Source of the DNA: Bacteroidota bacterium
Lineage (GTDB): Bacteria; Bacteroidota; Bacteroidia; Chitinophagales; Chitinophagaceae
Direction: 5' to 3'
NCBI GenBank assembly: GCA_947448725.1
Contig: CANFOM010000003.1
Span: 99,094-163,093, forward strand
Length of the DNA stretch: 64,000 bases
The position numbers and the translations under genes are program-made. Shown here one piece after another: positions 51,986-62,124 of this stretch (its first letter is position 1; each line of letters begins with the position of its first letter). The notes beneath the pieces were generated by a model. That model was not told the origin of the DNA, did no database searches, and saw only the letters and a program-made list of their open reading frames with translations.

Positions 51986-53188
51986 CTATGCTTCTGTCAA
52001 AATTAAGGTTTTGTTCTGAATGATATGATAGAACTTGATGCCCAAGGCCATAAATAGCATTTTTGCGTTGGCATTGCGCTCTATATAATAGGTGGCTTTG
52101 TCTATTTCCTGTACAATGGCCTCCATTTGTCCTACGCCGGCAATTTTATTAATCCTTAGGGCAAAATCTTTTAAAGCAGGGTCAAGGGGCAGGTCATTAC
52201 CCAATACTTTTAAGCGGATACTTTGTTCTAATAAGTGATTAAAATATTTTAAAAACTGCTTTTGAGGTTCACGGCCCATTTTACTCATATCATCCACCCA
52301 TTTCATCTGCGCTACGGGACCATTTTTAAGAATGGCGTTGAGCCATTCTCTAATTTGAGTTAAAAAGTCGGCATCGCTATGTTGCAATAAATGCAAAGCC
52401 TCTCGATAATTTCCATCCGACATAGAGGCTATTTGACCTGCTTTTTCAGGCTCTATTTTCCCTTTGGTAATTAAGGCTTGTTCGATTGCATCTTTGGAAA
52501 GGCGAGGTACTTTAATAAACTGACATCTACTTAATATAGTGGGTAATATATTTTCTTCACTAGCAGCCACCAATAAAAAAATAGTATTGTCTGGTGGCTC
52601 TTCAATTAATTTTAATAATTTATTTCCTTCTTTGCCTAAATATTCAGGCATCCAAAGCACTAAAACTTTATATGCACTTTCGAAACTTTTAAAAGAAAGT
52701 TTTTTTATAATTTCAGCACATTCATCTGCGCTAATATTTCCTTGTTTGTTTTCGGCCTTTATAAATTGAAGCCAATCAAATGCATTACCATAAGGATAAA
52801 TATTTATGAACTCTCTCCACTCTTCTATAAAGTTGGCGCTAATATTTTTTTGTCCTGGTTTTTCTGTAATGGATGGAAATGAAAAATGTAAATCGGGATG
52901 CATTAAACTACTCGCTCTATGATAAGCAGGCAAAGCGGCAATTTCATCGGGGCTATAAATAGATGCTGGCACTTCGTTTGCTGCGGCGGCTCCAAATAAA
53001 TCGGCTGCGTCCGAAGTTTTTTGATTAGGGATGCTCACAATATATTGCGCAAAAGCAATGGCCAAAGGCATAGCGCCTGATCCCTCTGGGCCAACAAACA
53101 ATAAGGCATGACTTAGCCTTTGCTGTTGCACCATTTGAACCAATTGTTTTTTTAAAGGTTCTTGTCCAATTACTTCACTTAATAACAT
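51986..53188 (-). CDS. holB: DNA polymerase III subunit delta'
   Basis: LLSEVIGQEPLKKQLVQMVQQQRLSHALLFVGPEGSG; SRCQFIKVPRLS; next to ricT. Confidence 0.85.
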   Translation of the reverse strand: MLLSEVIGQEPLKKQLVQMVQQQRLSHALLFVGPEGSGAMPLAIAFAQYIVSIPNQKTSDAADLFGAAAANEVPASIYSPDEIAALPAYHRASSLMHPDLHFSFPSITEKPGQKNISANFIEEWREFINIYPYGNAFDWLQFIKAENKQGNISADECAEIIKKLSFKSFESAYKVLVLWMPEYLGKEGNKLLKLIEEPPDNTIFLLVAASEENILPTILSRCQFIKVPRLSKDAIEQALITKGKIEPEKAGQIASMSDGNYREALHLLQHSDADFLTQIREWLNAILKNGPVAQMKWVDDMSKMGREPQKQFLKYFNHLLEQSIRLKVLGNDLPLDPALKDFALRINKIAGVGQMEAIVQEIDKATYYIERNANAKMLFMALGIKFYHIIQNKTLILTEA

Positions 53189-53231
53189 GCAACGAAGATA
53201 ATGGATAGTTAATGAAAGGGGGCCTGTAAAA

Positions 53232-53756
53232 TTATTTCAGATACGACAAAATAGATTCGCTGTCTGGTTTTACATTGCTTGGGAAATAAGCAATCATTTT
53301 ACCATTCTCGTCAATCAAAAATTTATTAAAATTCCATGCAATGCTTGCATCTAATATACCATTCTTTGCTTTTTGAGTAAGCCATTGATAAATAGGCGCA
53401 ATGTTATCGCCTTTAACATCTATTTTATCAGCCAATGGGAAAGTAACGCCATAATTTTTTTTACAAAAAGCAACAATTTCTTCATTGCTACCTGGTTCTT
53501 GACCACCAAATTGATTGCAAGGAAATCCAACGATTACTAATTTATCCTTGTATTGCTCGTATACTTTTTCCAAAGCTTCGTATTGTGGAGTGTAGCCACA
53601 TTTAGAAGCGGTATTTACAATGAGTATTTTTTTGCCTTTAAACTTGGCTAAATCGAGTGAGCTGCCATCGATGCTTTTTACATTAAAACTATGAATGCTT
53701 TGTGCCGATAAGCTAATGCTAAAGGCCAATAATAAAGTGCTTAAAATAAATTTCAT
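53232..53756 (-). CDS. Glutathione peroxidase family protein (Cys type)
   Basis: NTASKCGYTPQYEALEKVY, GFPCNQFGGQEPGSNEEI, WNFNKFLID. Confidence 0.94.
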   Translation of the reverse strand: MKFILSTLLLAFSISLSAQSIHSFNVKSIDGSSLDLAKFKGKKILIVNTASKCGYTPQYEALEKVYEQYKDKLVIVGFPCNQFGGQEPGSNEEIVAFCKKNYGVTFPLADKIDVKGDNIAPIYQWLTQKAKNGILDASIAWNFNKFLIDENGKMIAYFPSNVKPDSESILSYLK

Positions 53757-53805
53757 AAGTAGGTTTTGAGTTTTAAAAATAACAAATTATCCGTTAAAAA
53801 GTTTA

Positions 53806-54519
53806 CTAGAGAGTATAAGCGGCAGCTGCCAAGCAAACAGATTGAGGTTTGCCCAGCCAAAGGCAAGTACAAGCTGCTTCCAGGGTAGCGCCTGTGGTAA
53901 TAACGTCGTCTATAACTAGTAAACTAGCCCCTTTAATGGAAATTGGATCTGCAAGGGCAAATAAATGCTCATATTGTTTACTTCTTTGCAGCCGCCCTTT
54001 AAAGGTTTGACTGCGGGTGGATCTTGGCTTTTTTAAAACGGAAGCTATTTTTAAAGCAGGTAAAATTTGTTGTATGCCCTCGCAAATAATAATGGATTGA
54101 TTAAAACCTCTTTGTCTTTCTTTTTTACGAGTGATAGGAATAGGGATAAGTAAATCAATTGTATTAAAACGATCTAAGTATTGAATGGAGCTGCCAATAA
54201 TTCTTCCTAATAGCCAGCCAGCTTTTTTATTTTGTTTGTATTTTAATTCAAAAATTAAAATTTGTACAATGCTATCTTTAGTAAAAAATAAACCCGCACC
54301 CGCTGCTGTAATTTCTCCTCTTCCCCAAAAAACTTTTTCAATAATATTATTTTCAATCTGAAAAAAATCCGTGAAAGGTAAACTATTTTCGCAGGCGGTA
54401 CATAAAACAGTATGGCTTGAAACTAAGTCTGTACCACATTCTAAACAAATATGCGGATAAAATAAATGTATAAAAGCATTAGCATAATCTACTGCTTTAT
54501 TGTACAAAGAAAGCAACAC
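53806..54519 (-). CDS. ComF family phosphoribosyltransferase-like protein
   Basis: CLECGTDLVSSHTVLCTACENSLP zinc motif, RKKERQRGFNQS, LLVIDDVITTGATLEA; GTG start overlapping the radA stop (TAGTG). Confidence 0.92.
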   Translation of the reverse strand: MLLSLYNKAVDYANAFIHLFYPHICLECGTDLVSSHTVLCTACENSLPFTDFFQIENNIIEKVFWGRGEITAAGAGLFFTKDSIVQILIFELKYKQNKKAGWLLGRIIGSSIQYLDRFNTIDLLIPIPITRKKERQRGFNQSIIICEGIQQILPALKIASVLKKPRSTRSQTFKGRLQRSKQYEHLFALADPISIKGASLLVIDDVITTGATLEAACTCLWLGKPQSVCLAAAAYTL

Positions 54520-55889
54520 TAGAAAAATAATTGATACGCTTCGTCTACTCTTTCAATAGCTACTATTTCAATGCTGTGTTTTTTGGTATCTAGTCCTTTG
54601 CTATTAAATCCGGCGATGTAAATTTTTTCGAATCCTAATTTTTCTGCTTCTGCAATTCTTTGTTGAATTCTATTCACGGCTCTGATTTCTCCATTCAATC
54701 CAACTTCACCTGCAAAACAAATTCCCTGTGGCAATGGAATATCTTCATAAGAGGAAAGCAGTGATAATATAATTGCTAAGTCCAAGGAAGGGTCTTCAAT
54801 TTTTAAGCCTCCCGCTATGTTTACAAAAACATCTTTCATACCAAAGGCAAACCCACCTCTTTTTTCTAAAACGGCTAATAGCAATTGTAAGCGTCTTAAG
54901 TCAAAGCCAGTGACGGTTCTTTGAGGGGTGCCATATACACTTTGCGTTACAAGTGCTTGAACCTCAATTAATAAGGGGCGCATTCCTTCCATGGAAGCGG
55001 CAATCGTGCTACCACTGAGGGATTCATTTCTTTGAGCGATTAAGAAGGCGGAAGGGTTGGTGACCACTTTCATACCCTCTCCTGTCATTTCATAAATACC
55101 CAATTCACTGGTGCCTCCAAAACGATTTTTTAAAGTACGCAACATTCGATAAGCATAATGCCTGTCTCCTTCAAATTGCAACACGGTATCCACCATATGC
55201 TCTAAAATTTTTGGACCAGCAATAGTACCCTCTTTGGTGATATGTCCAATTAAAAAAACAGGGGTACCGGTTTCTTTAGCAAAGCGTTGAAATTCGGCAG
55301 CAGTTTGTTTAATTTGAGAAACACTTCCTGCAGCTGCTTCAATTAAATTGGATTCCAATGTTTGTATAGAATCGACAATGACTACGGTGGGTTTTAATTT
55401 TTTGATGGCTTTAAAGATAGGCCCAGTATGCGTTTCCGTAAGTAAGAAAAAGTTTTCATTTTTTAAATTCAATCTATCGGCGCGCATTTTTATTTGCTGA
55501 ATACTTTCTTCTCCACTGATGTACAAAACAATTTGATCTTTCATCATCAAACCTTGTTGCAAGAACAAAGTACTTTTCCCAATGCCAGGTTCACCTGCCA
55601 CTAGTACAATTGAACCAAGTACAATTCCTCCTCCTAAAACCCTATTTAATTCTGGATCGGAACTGTCAATTCTTTTTTCCGTTAAACTGTTTACTTCGTT
55701 GATGGAAATAACCTGTGTCCCTTTTTGGTTATTGTGGTAACCTTCCCAACTATCTGCTTTTTCCTTGCCACTATCGATGAGTTCTTCGGTAAACGTATTC
55801 CATTCATTACAGGAAGGGCATTTGCCCACCCATTTGGTGGACTCATAGCCACAGTTATTGCAAAAAAAAGCCGATTTGGACTTGCTCAT
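54519..55889 (-). CDS. radA: DNA repair protein RadA
   Basis: CNNCGYESTKWVGKCPSC zinc finger, GEPGIGKSTLFLQ, LKNRFGGTSELGIYEM; start placed at MSKSKSAFF. Confidence 0.95.
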   Translation of the reverse strand: MSKSKSAFFCNNCGYESTKWVGKCPSCNEWNTFTEELIDSGKEKADSWEGYHNNQKGTQVISINEVNSLTEKRIDSSDPELNRVLGGGIVLGSIVLVAGEPGIGKSTLFLQQGLMMKDQIVLYISGEESIQQIKMRADRLNLKNENFFLLTETHTGPIFKAIKKLKPTVVIVDSIQTLESNLIEAAAGSVSQIKQTAAEFQRFAKETGTPVFLIGHITKEGTIAGPKILEHMVDTVLQFEGDRHYAYRMLRTLKNRFGGTSELGIYEMTGEGMKVVTNPSAFLIAQRNESLSGSTIAASMEGMRPLLIEVQALVTQSVYGTPQRTVTGFDLRRLQLLLAVLEKRGGFAFGMKDVFVNIAGGLKIEDPSLDLAIILSLLSSYEDIPLPQGICFAGEVGLNGEIRAVNRIQQRIAEAEKLGFEKIYIAGFNSKGLDTKKHSIEIVAIERVDEAYQLFF

Positions 55890-56059
55890 GGTGTAAATAT
55901 AATGAGAATGGACATTTAAAATCAAGTATTTACCGCAATTTATTTAATGATAGTTAATTATACATTAATTAAATATATATTATGTTCTAATTTTATTAAA
56001 TCATTACCTGAATGTTTAATAAATGTTAAAAATTATTTTCTTATTTAACAATTTCATAA

Positions 56060-56067
56060 TAAATTTG
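56060..56067 (+). promoter_or_regulatory. Candidate -7 element of the susC operon
   Basis: TAAATTTG matches TAnnTTTG; no clear -33 TTG seen at the expected distance. Confidence 0.4.
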
Positions 56068-56072
56068 GGAGG

Positions 56073-56100
56073 CCTGATACTTTATGGTATCGGGTTTTCT
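56073..56100 (+). terminator. Terminator-like leader hairpin upstream of susC
   Basis: cctgatac-tttatg-gtatcggg followed by ttttctt; susC ATG at 56125. Confidence 0.5.
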
Positions 56101-56124
56101 TAACATTAAATTTAAAACAACAAC

Positions 56125-59100
56125 ATGAGAAAAAAACTACTATGGTGTTTGTTTGTTGCATTTTTCTCTTTTAAAGCTGCAATTGCACAAAACGCAAATG
56201 TAACTGGAAAAGTGTCAGACGACAAGGGAGCTGCGGTGGAAGGCGCACTCGTATCAGAGAAAGGTTCAACAAAAAACAAAACACTTACTGACGCAAATGG
56301 TGTGTACAAAATCAGTGTTAAAAGTGGTGCAATTTTGCAAGTATCAAGCGTAGGATTCCAAAAAGTGGAAGCTGCAGCAAAATCTGTAACAAACTTTACA
56401 CTAAAAAATCTTAGCCAGGAATTAGGCGAGGTGGTTGTAACAGCACTTGGTATCAAGCGTGAAAAAAAGGCCTTAGGATACGCTGTATCTTCTGTAGGTA
56501 AAGAACAATTAGAGTTAAGTGCAGAAACAGATGTAGCTAGAATATTAAGCGGTAAAGCGCCGGGTTTAAATATCTTAAGTACAAGTGGTCTTAGTGGATC
56601 TGGTACAAATATTAATATTAGAGGTATCAGTACTATCACAGGAGGTTCTCAACCATTGTTTATTGTGGATGGAGTTCCTTTTGATGCAAGTACCAATGCT
56701 ACTTCTAATTTTACTTTTGGTAACCAAACACCAAGCCGTTTCTTAGATTTAGATCCTAACACTATCGAAAACTTAAACGTATTAAAAGGTTTGAGTGCGA
56801 CTACACTTTATGGTGAGGCAGGTCGTAATGGTGTAATCTTAATTACTACTAAGAATGGTTCTACTCAAAAAATAAAGAAGAAAACAGAAGTTACTGTTTC
56901 TCAGTCGATGTTTAATACTGAAGCAATTTTACCAGAATACAATACAATGTATGGTGGTGGATTTGATAACTCAGTGGGTATTGCGTTTTTTAGTAACTGG
57001 GGAGGTTTGATGCAGAATCAAAATGTACACCACCCTTATGATAGAGCGCCTTGGAATATTGAGTATCCTCAATTTAAAAATGCTCCTTACTATGTACACT
57101 ATTATAATAGTGTACCTGAGTTTTTCAGAAAAGGTTCAATGAACAATACCTCTATTAACTTAGCGGGTTCTACAGACAATGCTAACTTCAATGTAAGTTA
57201 TAGCTATACAGATGATAAAGGTTATGTAATAGGTAACGGACTTACTAAAAATGTATTTGGAATGGGAGGTAATGCAAGATTAACCAATAAAATTACAGTA
57301 AGTGGTACTGTGAATTTTGCTATTACGGATCAAGTTTCTCCTCCTACTTCAGATGGTTATGGTAACAACCCGATAAATGCTTCTGTATTTGGTAATACTA
57401 TGTTTACCCCAACTTCTATGGATTTAATGGGTTTGCCTTATGAATTACCTTCTACACATGCTTCTATCTACTATAGAAATGATAATGGTATGCAAAATCC
57501 TCGTTGGAATTTGTACAATACTTTTACTGGAGATAAAACCAACAGAACTTATGGTCAAGTATCAGCAAAATATGAAATTCTTAAAGGTTTAAATTTAACC
57601 TACAGAACTGGTTTTGACGGATATTCTGAGTTTAACTTCTACTCTTCGAACAAAGGAGGGGTTTACCAACCATTAGGTTTGTTACGTACCAGTACAGCCT
57701 CTAATATGATTTGGGACCATAGTGTGATTTTAAATTATGACAAAAGATTAAACGAAGATTTCACAGTGAATGTGGATGCAGGTGCTAATTCAAGAAGTCG
57801 TGATTTCTCTCAAACTGGATTAAGAAGTACTGAACAATTAGTTTATGGATTATTTAGTCATAATAACTTCGTTTCTCACCTTACAACTGGTGAAGATGGC
57901 GGAGAATTAAACTACAAGAGTTCTAACTTAAGTTTAGGTATTTTTGCTCAAGGTACTATTGGTTACAAAGATTATTCTTATTTAACCATCGGTGGTCGTA
58001 ATAGCTGGGCTTCGACTGTAGAATCGGCGAATAGAAGTATCTTCTATCCTTCTGCAAGTTTGTCTTATATCCCAACTTCAGCCATTGAGGCCTTGAAAAA
58101 TAATAAATACATCAACTACTTAAAATTAAGAGTTGGTTATTCTACTAGTGCGAATTTCCCTGATCCTTATTCAACTCGTAATGCGTTGGTTATTGGAACT
58201 AAGATATTTACCACTGCAGGTGGAACCAATGTAAATTATAATTCATTATCTAGTTTCTTACCTAATCCAAATTTAAAACCAGAGTTGTTGAACGAGAAAG
58301 AGTTTGGAGTGGAGGGTAAGTTCTTTAACAGTCGCTTAAGCTTAGATTTGACTTTCTATCAAAAAGTGGCGAATGATCAAATCTTAAGACGTGACTTAGA
58401 TCCATCTACTGGTTTTACATCTACTCAAATAAATGCGGGTAATGTAGAAAATAAAGGTATTGAGATGGCTTTGGGTTATGATGTAATTAAAAGTAAAAAT
58501 TGGAGATGGCATACAGATGTACTATACACTCTAAATAGAAGTATGGTTTCAGGTATACCTTCTGATATTACTCGTATTAATATTTCTGGATATTCTAACC
58601 AAGGTACTTTTGCTCAAAATGGCCAACCTTATGGTGTAATTGTGGCAGACTATTTTGAGAAAGACGCCAAAGGCAACCGTTTAGTAGGTGCTGATGGAAA
58701 CTATATCGCTAGTAGTGATATTAAAGTAATTGGTGATCCAAATGCTTTATACCGTTTAACAAGTATCAACACTGTATCTTATAAAGCCTTTAGCTTTAAA
58801 ATGCAATGGGATTACTCAGTGGGTGGAGAAATGTACTCTGGTACAGCTGCAGCCTTAATTGGTCGTGGTGTATCAAAAGACACTCAATTTGATCGTTATT
58901 TACCATTGATACTTCCTGGAGTATTAGAAAATGGACAACCTAATAATATTCAAATTTCTGCCTCTCAAGCATTTTATGGTAATAGTATTACCAATGGTGC
59001 ACCCAATGAAAGTGCTATCTACGATGCTACTTTTGTAAAACTTAGAGAAGCTGCTTTGTCTTATAATTTGCCAGCAAAATATTTGACAACTACTCCTTTT

Positions 59101-59280
59101 GGATCCTTATCATTGAGCTTATCAGGAACCAATTTATGGTACCTAGCGCCTAATTTCCCTAAATATGTCCATTTTGATCCTGAAGCTTCTGCTACAGGGG
59201 TTGGAAATGGTCGTGGATATGAAGCAATTACAGGTCCATCTAGTCGTCGTTATGGTGTAAGCATAAAAGTAACATTCTAA
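56125..59280 (+). CDS. SusC/RagA family TonB-linked outer membrane protein
   Basis: CarboxypepD_reg-like N-terminus VTGKVSDDKGAAVEGALV, plug GKAPGLNILSTSGLSGSGTNINIRGISTITGGSQPLFIVDGVPFD, TLYGEAGRNGVILITTKNG. Confidence 0.96.
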   Translation: MRKKLLWCLFVAFFSFKAAIAQNANVTGKVSDDKGAAVEGALVSEKGSTKNKTLTDANGVYKISVKSGAILQVSSVGFQKVEAAAKSVTNFTLKNLSQELGEVVVTALGIKREKKALGYAVSSVGKEQLELSAETDVARILSGKAPGLNILSTSGLSGSGTNINIRGISTITGGSQPLFIVDGVPFDASTNATSNFTFGNQTPSRFLDLDPNTIENLNVLKGLSATTLYGEAGRNGVILITTKNGSTQKIKKKTEVTVSQSMFNTEAILPEYNTMYGGGFDNSVGIAFFSNWGGLMQNQNVHHPYDRAPWNIEYPQFKNAPYYVHYYNSVPEFFRKGSMNNTSINLAGSTDNANFNVSYSYTDDKGYVIGNGLTKNVFGMGGNARLTNKITVSGTVNFAITDQVSPPTSDGYGNNPINASVFGNTMFTPTSMDLMGLPYELPSTHASIYYRNDNGMQNPRWNLYNTFTGDKTNRTYGQVSAKYEILKGLNLTYRTGFDGYSEFNFYSSNKGGVYQPLGLLRTSTASNMIWDHSVILNYDKRLNEDFTVNVDAGANSRSRDFSQTGLRSTEQLVYGLFSHNNFVSHLTTGEDGGELNYKSSNLSLGIFAQGTIGYKDYSYLTIGGRNSWASTVESANRSIFYPSASLSYIPTSAIEALKNNKYINYLKLRVGYSTSANFPDPYSTRNALVIGTKIFTTAGGTNVNYNSLSSFLPNPNLKPELLNEKEFGVEGKFFNSRLSLDLTFYQKVANDQILRRDLDPSTGFTSTQINAGNVENKGIEMALGYDVIKSKNWRWHTDVLYTLNRSMVSGIPSDITRINISGYSNQGTFAQNGQPYGVIVADYFEKDAKGNRLVGADGNYIASSDIKVIGDPNALYRLTSINTVSYKAFSFKMQWDYSVGGEMYSGTAAALIGRGVSKDTQFDRYLPLILPGVLENGQPNNIQISASQAFYGNSITNGAPNESAIYDATFVKLREAALSYNLPAKYLTTTPFGSLSLSLSGTNLWYLAPNFPKYVHFDPEASATGVGNGRGYEAITGPSSRRYGVSIKVTF

Positions 59281-59299
59281 AAATTTTAAAAGATATATT

Positions 59300-61027
59300 A
59301 TGAAATATAAAAAAATTGTTTTTGGGCTATTGCTAGTTGCTACCAGCTTTACAGCTTGTACCAAACAGCTAGATAGCCTTCTTGAAAACCCTAACTATCC
59401 TAGCATGTCAACAGCGGACGTTGACTTGTATTTAAATACTATTCAAATTAATTTTAATAGTTTTCAAAATGCAGCTTCTTCAAATGGTGCTGGAATGTCC
59501 CGTCAATCTTATTGGGGTGGACCAAAGTATAACAATGGAACAAGACCAGCCGGTTTTGATGGAATTTGGACCACTGCCTATACTGGAATTTTTGCGAATG
59601 CAGATGCGATGATTCCTTTGGCCATTAGTCAAAAGAAATATGTTCAATCTGGTATCGCTCGAATTTTAAAAGCCTATACTTTGGGAACTTTGGTAGATCA
59701 ATTTGGTGACGTACCTTATTCTCAAGCGGTTAAAGGAACAGGCAACGAAACTCCAGCAGTAGATAAGGGTGCAGCGGTTTATGCGGCTGTAATTAGCCTT
59801 TTAGACTCTGCTATCGCAGAAATCAATAACCCAGCAGCAGCAGCAGCACCAAAAGTAGATTTGTACTATGGTGGTTCTAAGGCTAATTGGGTAACCCTTG
59901 CAAAAACTTTGAAATTAAAGTTTTACATGCAAGAGCGATTGGTGGTTTCAGTTAAAGACAAAGTACAAGCTTTAATTACTGAAAATGATTTAATTAATAC
60001 AGATGCACAAAGCTTTAGATTTAAATATTCTAAAATACTTTCACCAGATAGTAGACATCCATGGTATGGCGGCTACAATGACAATGGTGGCGGTGGGTAT
60101 TTATCTAACTATTTTTTATGGAAATTGGCTGTTGAAAAATACAATGGTAATGTGGCTGGTCTTGGTACACAATTAGTAGCAACAACTTCAGGTGATCCAA
60201 GATTGCGTTACTATTTTTACCGTCAAGCATTGAATTTTGCATGGGCAAATTCTGAATCTGAGCCTTGTTATTTAAATTCACAATTTGTGGGTGCAACTTA
60301 TCCAGCTTGGTTTCCTAAAGTACCTGAAGAAACACCTTTCTGCGTTGTAGGTAAAGGATATATTGGTAGAGACCATGGTGATAATAGTGGTGGACCCCCA
60401 GATGGTTCTTATGTAACTCAAGTGGGTATCTATCCTGCGGCTGGAGAATTTGATTACAGCCAAGGTGGAAAAGTATCATTTGGAATGGGTGCTGGTGGAA
60501 ATGGTATTAATCCAATTTGGATGTCATTTTTCACCTCTTTCTTAAAAGCAGAAGCAATAGAAGCATTGGGTGTTACTGCTCCAAAGACCTCAGCAGATTA
60601 TTTCCTTGAAGGGGTTTCAGGATCTATCACAAAAGTGACAGGATTTATTTCTGAAATTGGTTATGTAAATACTAAAATTCCTGCTGCTACTTTAGCGAAT
60701 GATGCACAAATTGCCAATTATAAAACTTTAGTAAGTGATTTATATTCAGCAGCAAGTACTACTTCTGCGAAGATAGACTTGATTATGTCTGAATATATGA
60801 TTGCAGCTTGGGGAAATGGGGTTGAACCATACAATAACCTAAGAAGAACTGGAAGTCCTAAAAATGTACAGTTGGTAGTGGGTGTTCAAAATCCTGGACT
60901 ATTTACAAGATCTTTCTACTATCCTTCGGTATTTGTTAATAGAAACTCAAATGCTCCTGCTCAAAAATCAGGAACAGCTGCAAATAAAGTTTTCTGGGAT
61001 AATAATCCAGACAACTTCATTAAATAA
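59300..61027 (+). CDS. SusD/RagB family nutrient-binding lipoprotein
   Basis: Lipobox ATSFTAC; directly downstream of susC; YTLGTLVDQFGDVPYSQAVKG. Confidence 0.92.
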   Translation: MKYKKIVFGLLLVATSFTACTKQLDSLLENPNYPSMSTADVDLYLNTIQINFNSFQNAASSNGAGMSRQSYWGGPKYNNGTRPAGFDGIWTTAYTGIFANADAMIPLAISQKKYVQSGIARILKAYTLGTLVDQFGDVPYSQAVKGTGNETPAVDKGAAVYAAVISLLDSAIAEINNPAAAAAPKVDLYYGGSKANWVTLAKTLKLKFYMQERLVVSVKDKVQALITENDLINTDAQSFRFKYSKILSPDSRHPWYGGYNDNGGGGYLSNYFLWKLAVEKYNGNVAGLGTQLVATTSGDPRLRYYFYRQALNFAWANSESEPCYLNSQFVGATYPAWFPKVPEETPFCVVGKGYIGRDHGDNSGGPPDGSYVTQVGIYPAAGEFDYSQGGKVSFGMGAGGNGINPIWMSFFTSFLKAEAIEALGVTAPKTSADYFLEGVSGSITKVTGFISEIGYVNTKIPAATLANDAQIANYKTLVSDLYSAASTTSAKIDLIMSEYMIAAWGNGVEPYNNLRRTGSPKNVQLVVGVQNPGLFTRSFYYPSVFVNRNSNAPAQKSGTAANKVFWDNNPDNFIK

Positions 61028-61046
61028 ATTTTAAAACAAGAATTGT

Positions 61047-61955
61047 ATGAAAAAAATAATTTATTCTATAGTTTTTTGCAGTCTCCTGTTTGCAGTGAGT
61101 TCATGTAAAAAAACAGATGGCCCGGTAAATCCATTATCGTCCATCAATAATTTTAAAGTGGGTTCTTACTTGATTTTAGATAAAACAATCAATGAGAATT
61201 TCAATTTAAATACCATAGCAACTTCTGCTGTTGGTGTAACTGTTCATCAGTTTTCTGGTGGAGAAAAAATTGACCATATCGAAGTTTGGGCTTCCACAAG
61301 CTCCGATTACGATACCACCAAATGGAAAAAAGTAAAATCAGTTGCTTATGCTGGCGATGCAGTTAATTTAACTGTAAGCGGTGCAGAATTAGCCACTGCA
61401 TTAGGTGTTGCTACCTCTAGTTTCAAACCTGGAATATCATATACTTTTTTCAACAGAATTTTTACCAAATCTGGTGCGAGATATGATGTAAATAATACAG
61501 GTACCAACGACGGTTCTGGCTTGAATGGCGGACCTACTTACAATGCTAGCTTTGTATTCAATGGTATTATTATTTGCCCTTATGTAGCTCCAATGGCAGG
61601 TACTTATAAAGTAATCACTGATGACTGGTTAGGTTCTGCTGGTGCTTTAGTTACTGTAACTGATGGAACTGCAGCAAATACTTTAGACCTTAGTGGCGCA
61701 TGGCCTGGTGACTCTGGTTATCCAGTTGTTAGCCATTTAATAGTAAAAGTAGATCCTGCAACAGGAGCGGCTTCAGTTCCCGGTGTTATTTTTATGGATT
61801 TAGCTGCTGATGGTTATGGTACTGCTAAAGCCAATTCTGGTTCTGGCTATGTATTCTCTTGTACAGGAAGAATACAGTTAACTATTGATGTAACTTTATC
61901 TAATCCTTCTTATGGTGCTCAAGGTGGACAAAGATTGGTTTTACAAAAGCAATAA
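61047..61955 (+). CDS. Lipoprotein of the SusC/D locus, unknown function
   Basis: Lipobox LFAVSSC; third gene of the unit; no family recognised with certainty. Confidence 0.7.
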   Translation: MKKIIYSIVFCSLLFAVSSCKKTDGPVNPLSSINNFKVGSYLILDKTINENFNLNTIATSAVGVTVHQFSGGEKIDHIEVWASTSSDYDTTKWKKVKSVAYAGDAVNLTVSGAELATALGVATSSFKPGISYTFFNRIFTKSGARYDVNNTGTNDGSGLNGGPTYNASFVFNGIIICPYVAPMAGTYKVITDDWLGSAGALVTVTDGTAANTLDLSGAWPGDSGYPVVSHLIVKVDPATGAASVPGVIFMDLAADGYGTAKANSGSGYVFSCTGRIQLTIDVTLSNPSYGAQGGQRLVLQKQ

Positions 61956-61982
61956 TATTACGCTAGCGTAATTAAAAGCGAT

Positions 61983-62023
61983 AAAAAAAACTCCCCTCGA
62001 TTAATTCGGGGGGAGTTTTTTTT
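61983..62023. terminator. Intrinsic terminator of the SusC/D locus (bidirectional symmetry)
   Basis: aaaaaaaactcccc ... ggggagtttttttt, 14-bp perfect stem. Confidence 0.88.
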
Positions 62024-62124
62024 ATTGGATCTATTGAGAAGACGCAAAATGATTTATTTCATGAATAGGGATGAACTTATGGAGTCTCTATGGAGTTTCC
62101 TTCCTGTCTTAAGTCCTTCTAATT

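Noticed and set aside
51986-53188. Missing Walker A Lys/Thr (GPEGSGAM) in HolB
   Set aside because: Delta' subunits commonly lack a functional P-loop, so this is expected.
56112-56639. 175-aa antisense ORF over the start of susC
   Set aside because: Shadow ORF; the sense frame is an unmistakable SusC N-terminus and plug.
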